From: Legionella steigerwaltii
GTDB taxonomy: Bacteria > Pseudomonadota > Gammaproteobacteria > Legionellales > Legionellaceae
Direction: 5' to 3'
Length of the DNA: 64,000 bases
Assembly (NCBI RefSeq): GCF_001468065.1
Contig: NZ_LNYZ01000038.1
Location: 42,358 to 106,357 of the forward strand
A model generated the notes under the pieces. The model was not told where the DNA came from, made no database searches, and worked only from the letters and a program-made list of their open reading frames with translations. The translations under genes and the position numbers were made by a program. Positions 7,243-16,513 of the stretch are shown here, piece after piece (positions within the stretch are counted from its first letter, which is position 1; each line of letters starts with the position of its first letter).

Positions 7243-8379
7243 TTAAATATTTTTGATGCTACTCTGTATAGCTTGGAGTCGTCTTTTTTCATCTATATCA
7301 ATTAATTTTTTTGCCTTGGAAATATCCTCAATACTCAAACTATGTAGTGTACTGAACCACGAGTTAAAACGTTCAATTATCCCTTTCATTGAAATTTCAT
7401 GGTATTTTGTTTTAAAGAAAAATCTCTGTAATAACAATAGTGCACCTGAAGGTATTTCTTTGTTTTGAAGAAACCTTTGATATAACCACAGAACTAAGTC
7501 CGTTACTTCAACCCCGATACTATTTTTATGGGATAAAAATACCAATTTATCTGACGGGTAGTTTCTAAAATCAGTTGTTCCCAATGGCGTCTTTTCTATG
7601 ACTTTTTGTTCTTTCAAAATAGCACATAAATCAGCCAATTTTTGCTGATATTTATTAAACTCTGATTGATGATCAATCGTAATTTTTACTGGTGACTTAG
7701 GAGTGTTTTTTATATATTCACCTATTTGATGCAGTACAAACTGAAAGCCAATTATATTGGGAGAGTTGGCCTTTACTTGGGATTCATCCGTACAATTATA
7801 ACCGAGGGCATAGAAGTTAGATTTTGCCCAAGATAAAGTATCATAGATTAACTGTTGAGATCGTTTGTCAGGTATTTCTCCTAACCGGCTTAAAAGCACA
7901 TCACATACTGAGGTAAAAATTTCTTTTGACCTATAATTGTCTATACAGACTCTAGCATCCCATGATTTTTTTAATGTATCAAAGTCAAATATGCTCGCAA
8001 CTTTAACTAACATTGCATACCTTAATGGCGTCCAATATCCCGTCCAGGTATAAGCAGGGTTCATACCTTGATCAAATACCTGATCGAAAAAAGAGATGAT
8101 TGCAAGATCGCTTTTGCTAACTTTAGATAAATCAAAGCGTAATTTGTATTTTTTTTGAAGGCCAATTAAATCCGAAATAACAGATTCAATTTTATTTAAA
8201 GGAAGATTCTTCCCGTGCAGATGAGTAATGCCATATTTTTGTTTAATTATATTTACATGTTTTTCCGCTAGTAGATCAAAATTTATATTACTAGTTAATA
8301 GACCGTAGAATAAATTAGGTTGAGAATCATTGAACAGATCTTTACCTGTGTTCCCACTTTCATCAACATAGTAAAACAT
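7243..8379 (-). CDS. DUF3800 domain protein
   Basis: This 378-residue protein begins MFYYVDESGNTG, the signature of DUF3800. The early aspartate-glutamate pair (DES) and later acidic residues (KITIDHQSEF, GVEVTDLVLW) resemble an RNase H-like nuclease fold, but activity is not shown. DUF3800 genes are frequent in mobile elements and defence islands. Here it sits between a HigBA pair and a small membrane-anchored protein. It is a single gene with its own leader. Confidence 0.75.
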   Translation of the reverse strand: MFYYVDESGNTGKDLFNDSQPNLFYGLLTSNINFDLLAEKHVNIIKQKYGITHLHGKNLPLNKIESVISDLIGLQKKYKLRFDLSKVSKSDLAIISFFDQVFDQGMNPAYTWTGYWTPLRYAMLVKVASIFDFDTLKKSWDARVCIDNYRSKEIFTSVCDVLLSRLGEIPDKRSQQLIYDTLSWAKSNFYALGYNCTDESQVKANSPNIIGFQFVLHQIGEYIKNTPKSPVKITIDHQSEFNKYQQKLADLCAILKEQKVIEKTPLGTTDFRNYPSDKLVFLSHKNSIGVEVTDLVLWLYQRFLQNKEIPSGALLLLQRFFFKTKYHEISMKGIIERFNSWFSTLHSLSIEDISKAKKLIDIDEKRRLQAIQSSIKNI

Positions 8380-8605
8380 TGATATCTCTAAAATAATTCA
8401 CCTGGGTCAATTATAGAACAAATTAACAATTAGTGTAGTTGGTCTGCAGAAGTTCATGTAGAAAAAATAATTGAAAAAATAGTGTTTTTTTCAATTGCTA
8501 CTGAATGATTTGACCACCACACACTCTGAAAGACTCGATTATATAAACTCTTGTTGATACTTTGATATTATCTATTTAGGATAAAAAGAATAAAAAGGCA
8601 GGTTT

Positions 8606-9082
8606 ATGACAATATTTGAAGGGATAAGTATTTCTGTTAGTTTGTTTGCAGTGCTAATCAGCTATAGAGCAAATAGGAAAAGCAATAAACTTCTAGCTGA
8701 GGCCAATAATCTACAAATTAACCAATCTGAACTTGCCGCGATGCAAAAAGAATTGCTGAAAAAAGAGCAGTCTGAAGCTCTCTGTAGAATAGAGCTTATG
8801 AAGTTACAAGGTACTAAGTACAAGTTCAATATCACAAATATAAGCCAAACTAATGCTCATGATGTAAATATCACCTTTAAAGGTCATAATCAGAGGCCGG
8901 ATTTCATAAAATGGGAAAAATATAAAAATCTGTTCCCCATTAGCACTTTATCTCCTGCTCAGTCAGTTAGTATAAGCACTCACAGAGATTTAGCTAGTCC
9001 ATCCAGCTATGACATAATTTTAAGTTGGAGTAATCCTGATGGTTCTTTGAAGTCTACAGAAGTAACTTTGTTTCCTGAATAA
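8606..9082 (+). CDS. Hypothetical membrane-anchored protein
   Basis: This is a 158-residue protein. Residues 4-22 (FEGISISVSLFAVLISY) are a likely single membrane anchor, followed by a charged helix (LLAEANNLQINQSELAAMQK) that may be a coiled coil. A beta-rich domain with the pattern of an immunoglobulin-like fold covers residues 75-158 (YKFNITNISQTNAHDVNITF). The topology resembles small orphan proteins of genomic islands. No partner is obvious. Confidence 0.45.
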   Translation: MTIFEGISISVSLFAVLISYRANRKSNKLLAEANNLQINQSELAAMQKELLKKEQSEALCRIELMKLQGTKYKFNITNISQTNAHDVNITFKGHNQRPDFIKWEKYKNLFPISTLSPAQSVSISTHRDLASPSSYDIILSWSNPDGSLKSTEVTLFPE

Positions 9083-9266
9083 AGATGTCTACTAATTTAT
9101 GAATTAGTGAACGGGCAAATTCTCTGGAATTAGGTGTCCATTAAATCGTGCTCTTAAATCGCATCAGCCAAATATTCCATAAATCCATTTAAGAGACTGT
9201 TTAAATTTAATTTACGATTGCACTCCTTTTTTAGATCTAATTTTACCATGCACAAAATTATTCCAA

Positions 9267-9303
9267 GAAAAAAACACATCCTCTTATATACAAAAGAGGA
9301 TGT
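9267..9303 (-). terminator. Rho-independent terminator of the CDF transporter gene
   Basis: Arms ACATCCTCTT (9276-9285) and AAGAGGATGT (9294-9303) form a ten-base stem. On the minus strand the stem is followed by GTGTTTTTTT, as in an intrinsic terminator. It lies 60 bases beyond the stop of the transporter gene. Confidence 0.75.
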
Positions 9304-9363
9304 CTTCAATGCCAGAAAGGGTTTCTGTAAGTTTTACATTTATTTGGCAGGGAAATTAAATCT

Positions 9364-9975
9364 TTAATTGGCACTATCAGATTGATTCCTTACAGTTTCG
9401 CGTGCTTCACCTAGGATTTGAAAAGCCTCTTTTATTACATATAAGGCAATAATAAACCCGACAACTAGATCAGGGTATCTGGATTTCGTGAGTACTATTA
9501 ATCCACCCGATAAAATAACACCTAGATTGGCAATAACATCTGCACGAGTAAAAATCCAAGTTGCACGTAAATGAATTTCTCCATCGCGAAATCGTCGAAG
9601 TAAATACAAAACTACGCTGTTTACTACCAAAGAAATAAACGCAATACTTATTATCACAGTGCTCATAGGAGAGCTACCCAACAAAACTCGTCTTCCTACA
9701 TCAATCAGCACCCCAGCACCTAAAATTAATAGTAAACTTCCACTTAACGCGGCGGTTGTGGTTTTGAAGCGCATACCCCGACCAACTGCCAAAAGACCTA
9801 ACATATAAGCCGATGCATCAGCAAGCATATCTAATGAATCTGCAATGAGTCCAGTAGATTGGGCAATAACCCCGGCGGTTAAGCCTACAAGGAACATCGT
9901 AAAATTTAACGCCAATGCAATTTTCAAAACTTTTTTATCTGTTACTGTAGCGGCTTGTTGACATTCACAACTCAT
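9364..9975 (-). CDS. Cation diffusion facilitator family transporter
   Basis: This 203-residue membrane protein belongs to the CDF family, which exchanges divalent metal ions (Zn, Co, Cd, Fe) for protons. Four to six hydrophobic helices are visible. The metal-binding helix motifs are recognisable as IADSLDMLADASAY (helix 2) and FTRADVIANLGVILSG (helix 5). The usual HisxxxAsp is replaced by AspxxxAsp in helix 2. The cytosolic C-terminal domain is almost absent, so this is a short form. The start at 9975 has AAGGAG eight bases upstream. Cys-rich MSCECQQ at the N-terminus may bind metal. It is probably cargo beside the resolvase gene. Confidence 0.8.
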   Translation of the reverse strand: MSCECQQAATVTDKKVLKIALALNFTMFLVGLTAGVIAQSTGLIADSLDMLADASAYMLGLLAVGRGMRFKTTTAALSGSLLLILGAGVLIDVGRRVLLGSSPMSTVIISIAFISLVVNSVVLYLLRRFRDGEIHLRATWIFTRADVIANLGVILSGGLIVLTKSRYPDLVVGFIIALYVIKEAFQILGEARETVRNQSDSAN

Positions 9976-10066
9976 AAAACTAGCTCCTTTCATAAACAGG
10001 ATTTTGTAATATCTGTATTCTCTAGCATCTAGATAATCTCTTTTATTCAGACAGAGAGAACTACAC

Positions 10067-10699
10067 TTAGCCACTCATCCCAATGGACGCATTGCGTAAC
10101 TCTCTTTTTCTTACATAAGTATTAAGACCAATATGATTGCTATAACCTAAAAAATTTGCGATTTTCCTCACTGATAAACCTAATGCTAGCAGCTCTATAA
10201 TTTTTTCAGCATCTTTATCAAATTTACTTTTCTGAATTGTGCCTTTAGGTTTACCCAATTGAATCCCTTGCCTTTTTTTGCTGGCAAGCGCTTCTTTAGT
10301 TCTGAGACTAATAAGATCACGTTCAAGCTCAGCGAAGAGTGAAAACAAGGTAATCATGATTTTAGAATTCATATCGTGTTGCTTCATATCCAAGTTTTGC
10401 TTGATAGCAATTACTCGAACTTGTTTTTTGATTAATTCATTAACCAACCCAATGACTTCAGCGGTACTTCTACCCAATCGGCTTAACTCAGTAACGATAA
10501 GCGTATCAGCATCATCCAATACTGAGAGCATTTCATCAATGCGGCGTTCTTTACTTGTTTTTCTACTTGAGATAGTCATCTGAATAAAATCATCAACTTC
10601 AAGTTTATTTTTTTTAGCAAATTCAAAAATTTCAAGCTTTTGATTATTCAAATCTTGTTTATCAGTTGAAGCACGAATATATGCGATTGTTTTGGCCAT
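10067..10699 (-). CDS. Serine recombinase (Tn3-type resolvase/invertase family)
   Basis: This is a 210-residue serine recombinase. The catalytic serine is Ser11 in AYIRASTDKQ, and the E-helix arginines are in ELSRLGRSTAEV. The segment LFAELERDLISLRTKEAL starts the dimerisation helix. The C-terminal HTH (LALGLSVRKIANFLGYS) binds the recombination site. Length and layout match Tn3/Tn402-type resolvases, which separate cointegrates. It diverges from the TniA-like transposase across 246 bases that probably contain the res site. Confidence 0.9.
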   Translation of the reverse strand: MAKTIAYIRASTDKQDLNNQKLEIFEFAKKNKLEVDDFIQMTISSRKTSKERRIDEMLSVLDDADTLIVTELSRLGRSTAEVIGLVNELIKKQVRVIAIKQNLDMKQHDMNSKIMITLFSLFAELERDLISLRTKEALASKKRQGIQLGKPKGTIQKSKFDKDAEKIIELLALGLSVRKIANFLGYSNHIGLNTYVRKRELRNASIGMSG

Positions 10700-10945
10700 A
10701 ATTTACTCAAAAAATAGTCCGTTAATATTTAACCTTAAATAATAGATTTAATTATACATACTAATATAGTTTTATAAAGTGTAAGGCACCAATAAAACAT
10801 ATTCATAAAAACGGTCGTTTTATAGTATACAAAATAATAGAGCCAAAGTATAATAAATGGCCATAGAGATATATTATAATCACTTCACCATTATGTTGTA
10901 CATGAAATGCAAAAATCAGCCTAATTTGATATTAAATTAAGAAAT
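10700..10945. other. Divergent intergenic region, probable res site
   Basis: This AT-rich 246-base region separates the resolvase and transposase genes. It contains a dyad AAAACG (10808-10813), GT, CGTTTT (10816-10821). Resolvase genes usually adjoin their res site, so recombination subsites and both promoters are expected here. I could not identify three clear subsites by eye. Confidence 0.4.
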
Positions 10946-12382
10946 ATGAGTAGAAAAAGCGCTTTTGATAAATTTAAAGTCATTCAGTCGTATTTAGAAG
11001 ATAAAGCGCCCCTAACTTCCATCGCAAAGAATTCAGGAGTTTCGATCAGGAGTTTGCATCGGTGGGTTGAGCAATACAAGGTCAATGGGTTAGACGGATT
11101 AAAATCAAAAAGCCGTAATGATAAGGGGAGTTACCGAGAGCTAACAGAAAATTTGGCGCAGGTAATTGAAGGATTGGCTCTGAAAAAGCCAAAACGTACT
11201 GTTGCTGCAATTCATCGACAAATAGTGCGTCATACCAAAGATAATAATCTGCCAATACCCAGTTACGCAGTTGTTTCAAAGATTATAAATAATCTCTCTC
11301 CTGATCTCATCAGCCTTGCGCATGATGGTATAAAACCATACCAACAAAAATATGATCTTCTTTTTATCAGAGAAGCATCGAGGGCAAATGAAATATGGCA
11401 AGCGGATCATACATTACTTGATATCTACGTGCTTGATAATAAAGGTGGAATTAAACGACCCTGGCTCACTGTTATTATGGATGATTATAGTAGAGGTATA
11501 GCTGGATATTATTTAAGTTTTCATGCTCCCTCATCACTACAAACATCGTTAGCATTTCGTCAGGCGATATGGATAAAAAATGAGAAACAGTGGCCTATCT
11601 GCGGTATTCCTGAAATCATGTATACCGATCATGGTTGCGATTTTACATCACACCATATTGAAGAAGTTTGTGTGTCATTAAAAATACAGTTAATTTTTTC
11701 GACCATCGGTAAACCCCGTGGTCGTGGAAAGATTGAGCGATTTTTTGCAACAATAAATCAACGCGTTCTTCAAGACTTGCCCGGGTACGTGCAACCAGAT
11801 ACTTCTGTAAAAAAGAATGAATGCTTGACGCTTGAAGTACTTGAATCAAAAATAAAATTTTTTATGTTGGATGAATACAATAATCAATCACATAGTTCAA
11901 CCAAAATTGCGCCGATCGTTAAATGGCAAAGCAATTGTTTTTTGCCTCAGCTCCCTGAATCACAAGATTCTCTGGATTTATTATTATTGATGGTAGCAAA
12001 ACCAAGAAGAGTTCACAGAGATGGCATAAAATTTCAGGGGTTCCGTTATTTCTCTACAACCCTCGCGGGCTTTGTTGGTGAGGATGTCATCATTCGTTAT
12101 GATCCAAGGGATCTTGCCGAAATTCGTGTGTTTCACAAGGGTGATTTTTTGTGCCGTGCGATTTCACAAGAATTAGACACAGGGTCAGTCAGTTTAAAAG
12201 AAATTGTCCAGGCGAGAAATGCCAGAAGGAAGGAACTACGAGACAATATCAGTGAGCGATGTTCAATTGTAGACGCCTTATTAAAAAATCCATCAAAAAT
12301 AACCAACAAGCCAACTCCTACCTCACCACTTGAACAAGATAAAGTTCGCCATGTCAAAATAAAGAGGTATAAGCATGAATGA
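10946..12382 (+). CDS. TniA/TnsB-like DDE transposase (Mu family)
   Basis: This is a 478-residue transposase. Residues 5-60 hold a helix-turn-helix (SIRSLHRWVEQYKVNGLDGL). The RNase H-like core has the catalytic triad: Asp in WQADHTLLDIY, Asp in MYTDHGCDFTS and Glu in GRGKIERFFATIN. A Mu-type C-terminal beta domain follows (GFVGEDVIIRYDPRDLAEIRVF). This is the architecture of TniA and TnsB, which cut and join the transposon ends with the help of an AAA+ partner. The next gene is such a partner and overlaps by eight bases. Identity as TniA rather than TnsB cannot be settled by eye. Confidence 0.9.
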   Translation: MSRKSAFDKFKVIQSYLEDKAPLTSIAKNSGVSIRSLHRWVEQYKVNGLDGLKSKSRNDKGSYRELTENLAQVIEGLALKKPKRTVAAIHRQIVRHTKDNNLPIPSYAVVSKIINNLSPDLISLAHDGIKPYQQKYDLLFIREASRANEIWQADHTLLDIYVLDNKGGIKRPWLTVIMDDYSRGIAGYYLSFHAPSSLQTSLAFRQAIWIKNEKQWPICGIPEIMYTDHGCDFTSHHIEEVCVSLKIQLIFSTIGKPRGRGKIERFFATINQRVLQDLPGYVQPDTSVKKNECLTLEVLESKIKFFMLDEYNNQSHSSTKIAPIVKWQSNCFLPQLPESQDSLDLLLLMVAKPRRVHRDGIKFQGFRYFSTTLAGFVGEDVIIRYDPRDLAEIRVFHKGDFLCRAISQELDTGSVSLKEIVQARNARRKELRDNISERCSIVDALLKNPSKITNKPTPTSPLEQDKVRHVKIKRYKHE

Positions 12383-13241
12383 GCTACCTGACACGGATGA
12401 AGTGTTTTTAGAAACCAAGGGGTATCAGCGATTTGAAGAGTTTTGTGATGCGTGTGTTGAATATAAATACATTGGCATATGCTATGGATCTCCAGGAGTT
12501 GGGAAAACACAATCTGCAGAACATTACAGCAAGCGGAAACTAATTTTGTCAGCAAACCCAAATGGATATGCAATTGAAGATAATCGTCATGTACCAACCG
12601 AACTTTATAGCTGCAGTACCGTTTTTTATACTCCCATCGCCCCACTGTCTTCTCTTCAAATGCTAAATACCTTGAATCAAAACATTTGTTATTTTGATCG
12701 AGTGGTTCATGCCGCACAAGTAAATAAGATGGTCGATGAGCAAACCCAATTAAATCAAGATGAAAAAGAGAATTTTATCAAAACGATAAAATTATCATCC
12801 AAGAATTACTGCAAGCTAATCATCATTGATGAAACGGAAAGACTTGGTTTCGCCACGTTAGAGTTACTGAGATCATTGTATGACGATCGGGGTATTTCCA
12901 TCGTATTTATTGGCATGCCCGGCTTGGAAAAAAGACTATCAAGGTATTCACAACTGTATTCACGGATAGGATTTTCTCATGAATATAAACCACTGTCCAA
13001 GGAAGAAATGTTGTTTACCTTGGAACACAACTGGCAAAAATTAGGGCTTAAATTAAAGCAAAAGGAATTTTCTGATCATGAGGCGATGGCGTCCATTATG
13101 CGCATCACTAATGGTAATTTTCGATTATTAAATCGGCTATTTATGCAAATTGATCGATTGCTAAGGTTGAATCAATTGCAATATATCACTAATGAAGTGG
13201 TATTGGCGGCAAGAGAATGTTTGTTAATTGGTAATACTTAA
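12375..13241 (+). CDS. TniB/TnsC-like AAA+ transposition ATPase
   Basis: This is a 288-residue AAA+ protein. Walker A is GSPGVGKT near residue 39, and Walker B is LIIIDETERL near residue 153. The arginine-finger region IGMPGLEKRLSRYSQLYSRIG and the lid helices follow. Such proteins select target DNA and activate the DDE transposase. The start overlaps the transposase end and has AAGAGG upstream, so the pair is translationally coupled. A sensor-2-like arginine lies in the C-terminal helices (NFRLLNRLFMQIDRLL). Confidence 0.9.
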   Translation: MNELPDTDEVFLETKGYQRFEEFCDACVEYKYIGICYGSPGVGKTQSAEHYSKRKLILSANPNGYAIEDNRHVPTELYSCSTVFYTPIAPLSSLQMLNTLNQNICYFDRVVHAAQVNKMVDEQTQLNQDEKENFIKTIKLSSKNYCKLIIIDETERLGFATLELLRSLYDDRGISIVFIGMPGLEKRLSRYSQLYSRIGFSHEYKPLSKEEMLFTLEHNWQKLGLKLKQKEFSDHEAMASIMRITNGNFRLLNRLFMQIDRLLRLNQLQYITNEVVLAARECLLIGNT

Positions 13242-13264
13242 TCTATTTTAATGGTGGTGTTGAC

Positions 13265-13849
13265 ATGGCAAAAAAAGGTAAGGCAAAGATTTTGAATGCG
13301 TTTGAATTCGAACAACTACTCAATGCAGCAAAAATTGGCTCATCCCCCATTCGCAATATTGCGCTTGTATATTGCTCATTCGGGTTAGGGCTGCGTGTAA
13401 AAGAAATCGCATCGCTTTCTATTAAAGATGTTGCCGATAAGCAATGCAGACTTCTTGATGAAATTTGTTTGAAACGCTCAATACATTATGGCAAAAAGCA
13501 TCGTTATGCTTATCTTACCAATAAAAAGGTTTATGCCGCACTTACCGATCACTTGAAAACCATGGTAGGTTCTGATCTTAATAAACCATTATTTCAAACG
13601 CAGCGAAAAAAAGAATTTACTCCGTGTACATTGCAAAAATGGTTCAGATCTCTTTATGATAAAGCTGGTATAATTGGTGCAAGCTCTCATTCTGGTCGTC
13701 GCACTTTTATTACCCGATTGCTTGAGCAGGGTATCAGTATCAAAGCAGTATCATCTTTGGCTGGCCATTCTAGCACGATTACAACGGCTATTTATGCAGA
13801 AAACAAACCCGAATGTTTGCAAAACATCGCAAAACTAGCTGCATTTTGA
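13265..13849 (+). CDS. Small tyrosine recombinase, copy 1
   Basis: This is a 194-residue tyrosine recombinase consisting of the catalytic domain alone. The catalytic residues are all visible: Arg in LGLRVKEIASL, Lys in GKKHRYAYL, His-x-x-Arg in SSHSGRRTF, His in LAGHSST and Tyr in TTAIYAENK. Lacking the N-terminal core-binding domain, it is shorter than XerC or phage integrases. It lies 23 bases after the ATPase gene, so it belongs to the same operon. A closely related second copy follows. Role in the element is unknown; a resolution or integration function is likely. Confidence 0.85.
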   Translation: MAKKGKAKILNAFEFEQLLNAAKIGSSPIRNIALVYCSFGLGLRVKEIASLSIKDVADKQCRLLDEICLKRSIHYGKKHRYAYLTNKKVYAALTDHLKTMVGSDLNKPLFQTQRKKEFTPCTLQKWFRSLYDKAGIIGASSHSGRRTFITRLLEQGISIKAVSSLAGHSSTITTAIYAENKPECLQNIAKLAAF

Positions 13850-14026
13850 TACGGATATTTTTTTATCATGCATTATTATGGTGCTAAACCTGCCATTTAA
13901 AGTTTAAAAAATCCTGCCAAATAAAGATAAAACTTACAGGTTTCCATTGTTTAGCATTTTTAACTTTTGCAAATACATCCTTATTTGTATAAAGTAAAGG
14001 TAAATCAGGGTGTTAATGGGGTTTTA

Positions 14027-14611
14027 ATGGCGCGTGAAGGAAAAGCAAAGGTTTTGAGTGAGGCGGAATTTAAATTACTGCTTTTGGTCGCGAAAGTGGG
14101 CAAAATGGGTACACGTAATCTAGCCCTCGTTTATTGTTCGTATGGTTTGGGATTGCGCGCCAAAGAAATTGCCTCCCTTACCATCGCCGATGTAGCCAAC
14201 TCCAATTATCAATTATTGGATGAGCTCATTTTAAAGCGTTCCATGACCAAGGGTGAAAAACAGCGTCATGCTTATCTGGCCCATAAAAAAATACGTGAAG
14301 TCTTGCAAGCTCATTTAAATGACTTGAAGGGCATGCCACATAATAAAGCCTTGTTTCAAACCCAACGCAAAAGCCGTTTCACCGCCAACACCTTACAAAA
14401 ATGGTTCAAATCCCTTTATGATAAAGCAGGAATTCATGGGGCGAGCTCTCATTCGGGGCGGCGTACTTTTATTACCCGACTTATTGAACAAGGTGCGGAC
14501 ATCAAAGCCGTCTCCCGTCTGGCGGGGCATGCCAACATTGTAACTACCGCCATTTATGTGGAAGATAACCCTGAGCGCTTAAAACGCATTGCTAACCTGG
14601 CCTTGTTTTAA
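14027..14611 (+). CDS. Small tyrosine recombinase, copy 2
   Basis: This is a 194-residue paralogue of the preceding gene with the same length and every catalytic residue preserved (LGLRAKEIASL, EKQRHAYL, SSHSGRRTF, LAGHANI, TTAIYVED). ATG 14027 is preferred because it gives the same N-terminus as copy 1 (MAREGKAKVL against MAKKGKAKIL). A 177-base gap separates the two copies. GC content is visibly higher here than in copy 1, so the duplication is old or the copies came from different sources. The stop overlaps the next start (TAATG). Confidence 0.85.
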   Translation: MAREGKAKVLSEAEFKLLLLVAKVGKMGTRNLALVYCSYGLGLRAKEIASLTIADVANSNYQLLDELILKRSMTKGEKQRHAYLAHKKIREVLQAHLNDLKGMPHNKALFQTQRKSRFTANTLQKWFKSLYDKAGIHGASSHSGRRTFITRLIEQGADIKAVSRLAGHANIVTTAIYVEDNPERLKRIANLALF

Positions 14612-15069
14612 TGAGCCCTTGGTTCATTAATCAGCCCTTTCTACGCCTAATTGATTGTTCACCTAGAGAATGCTATCACGCAGCCCGTTTTGAAAAAGGG
14701 TCACGCTATTATGTAATTCGTTTAAGCAAAGATTTACTAGAGGACTGGGTGATTACTTTAATTAATGGCCGGATTAAATCCAGGCTTGGGCAAAGTCGCA
14801 CCTTAGCCTTTGCCAGTTTTAGCGAAGGATTTGATCACTTTTGCACCCTGGTTAAAATACGAAACCTTCGAGGATATCAGCTTAAAACCATAACCTGTGA
14901 CAATCATCTGCTGCTGCATCTACTCCCTTTCGTGGGTTTGATAGAAGATAAGCACAAAATACCTTCTGCCAAAACCATTAACAGGATCAATCAACGCGAA
15001 CACCTGGATGCAATACCTATATCTCTCTTACCCCAAGCTGACCTAGAACAATTGGGATTTGCTTTCTAA
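14611..15069 (+). CDS. WGR-like domain protein
   Basis: This is a 152-residue protein. Residues 26-85 (FEKGSRYYVIRLSKDLLEDW, then a Ser/Arg-rich turn and TLAFASFSEGFDHF) resemble a WGR domain, a small nucleic-acid-binding fold also found in mobile elements. The canonical Trp-Gly-Arg is Asn-Gly-Arg here (LINGRIKSRLG). The start codon overlaps the stop of the second recombinase (TAATG), so it is translationally coupled and likely part of the transposon operon. Role unknown. Confidence 0.6.
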   Translation: MSPWFINQPFLRLIDCSPRECYHAARFEKGSRYYVIRLSKDLLEDWVITLINGRIKSRLGQSRTLAFASFSEGFDHFCTLVKIRNLRGYQLKTITCDNHLLLHLLPFVGLIEDKHKIPSAKTINRINQREHLDAIPISLLPQADLEQLGFAF

Positions 15070-15989
15070 CCAGTGAAAAAATACTTTAACAATCAAATTC
15101 AGTACCTGTTAAGTGGATTTGGTTAAACCAAAAAGATTAAAATAAATACTCGATATAATTTAATTCGTATTTTTTGTTGATACGGAGGCGCTCAATTGGG
15201 TGCAATCTTTCGTATGGAATGGCCTCTAATAATTTAACAAGAGCGAAATTTCGAGCTCAATTTAAATTCTCGTTCTTTTTTGATTCCACCTAGACCCTTA
15301 ATGTATGAGAATAAATCACATTATTGAGCATGTATGCTACCGGCTAAAATGGTAATTTGTAAATTTACTTGTAGGTGTTGTATCTTGAACTGGTTGGCTA
15401 AAAATATTTGCAATATTATCGCTCAATTCTCCGCTGATTCCACAGTAGCAACTAATGCAAAAGCGAGAGCAGCCAATACCATCCCTCTTGCAGCAAATGC
15501 TATGCCGGGGCTTGCAACCAAGGTTGTTTTGACAGCAGGGATGTCTTTTTACTTAAAAAATCACCTCATTTTTTTCACCAGGGAATAATGCCTCCCATTT
15601 GAGGGCGCTCATAACTAATATTCCAGCGAGATACGTATGAAAAGCACCAGATATGTGAATTTCTTGATTTGGTTCCCAATTAATCTTTCTTATCGCAAAC
15701 CAATAAAATTCGTTGTATGTAAGAAAGCATTGATTGATAATATCATAACTACTTCAATATCGCGCTCATTTAAAGGATTTTGTTACATGTTTTTAAATCA
15801 GGTATGTAAATTTGGTAGGTAACGAGACGCGTAAACACATACCAAGCTATTCCTTGTTAAGAGTTATTAATACAAACTAAAATTAACTCTATTATGACAA
15901 AAATGAATTATGCTATTAAAAATTGGGCGTGTAAAACTTTTATGACAAAATAGTAAAAGTACATGAGCAAGAATAAGGATAGGAATCAC
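15070..15989. other. Long region without a convincing gene
   Basis: About 920 bases hold only short open frames without ribosome-binding sites or recognisable motifs. The stretch is AT-rich and probably contains the right end of the transposon-like block. I see a weak dyad near 15180-15230 (GAGGC with GCCTC) but no terminal inverted repeat that I can match to the left side. Confidence 0.5.
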
Positions 15990-16421
15990 ATGAACGATAT
16001 CGCGTCATTTAAAATAAAAAAAATAGTCCTTCTTAAAATTATTTTTGCAGCAATTTTTTCCTGCACGATACTCAATGCCTATGCCGGCATGCAATCTTAT
16101 CACATCAAATACCACAAGGACTCCAAAATAAACAATGTGCCCTTATCCAATACTGAGGTATTAATAGAGTTCCACCGTAATGGCAATTCACTGGGAAGAC
16201 TTCTGACAAAAACGAATGATGTTCAAGACATCACCATCGACAATACTTATGGGAAAAATTTGGTTATTCACGTGCTATTCATCGATAAAGAGGGAAAAAG
16301 AGTAAGATGTTGGGGAGTATCTACTACTAAAACAAATACCATTGAGATTCAGTGTGATAAAGTGGTTTCGTTGAAAAAGGTAAAGGGAGAGGATGAAGAG
16401 TCTACTGACTCCACTAACTAA
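15990..16421 (+). CDS. Secreted hypothetical protein
   Basis: The mature product is about 115 residues after a signal peptide (KIVLLKIIFAAIFSCTILNAYA, cleavage after AYA). The mature part looks beta-rich, with two cysteines (RCWGV, EIQCDK) that could form a disulfide. ATG 15990 is preferred because AAGGATAGGA lies just upstream; ATG 15963 is an alternative. The extreme C-terminus is acidic. No family is recognised; the protein should be periplasmic or exported. Confidence 0.5.
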   Translation: MNDIASFKIKKIVLLKIIFAAIFSCTILNAYAGMQSYHIKYHKDSKINNVPLSNTEVLIEFHRNGNSLGRLLTKTNDVQDITIDNTYGKNLVIHVLFIDKEGKRVRCWGVSTTKTNTIEIQCDKVVSLKKVKGEDEESTDSTN

Positions 16422-16513
16422 ACCGTTATGAGCGATTAGATTAACAATCTATTGACACAAAGAGCAACATCGCAGGACACTATATATCCTTCATTATAAG
16501 GAAATAAACAAAA

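Noticed and set aside
15180..15230. Weak dyad (GAGGC/GCCTC) as a transposon end
   Set aside because: No matching sequence upstream of the resolvase or transposase and no target duplication was found.
15334..15822. Two short plus-strand open frames and an Ala-rich minus-strand frame near 15430-15545
   Set aside because: No ribosome sites, no motif and no homology pattern I recognise; composition in both strands looks like chance in an unassigned gap.
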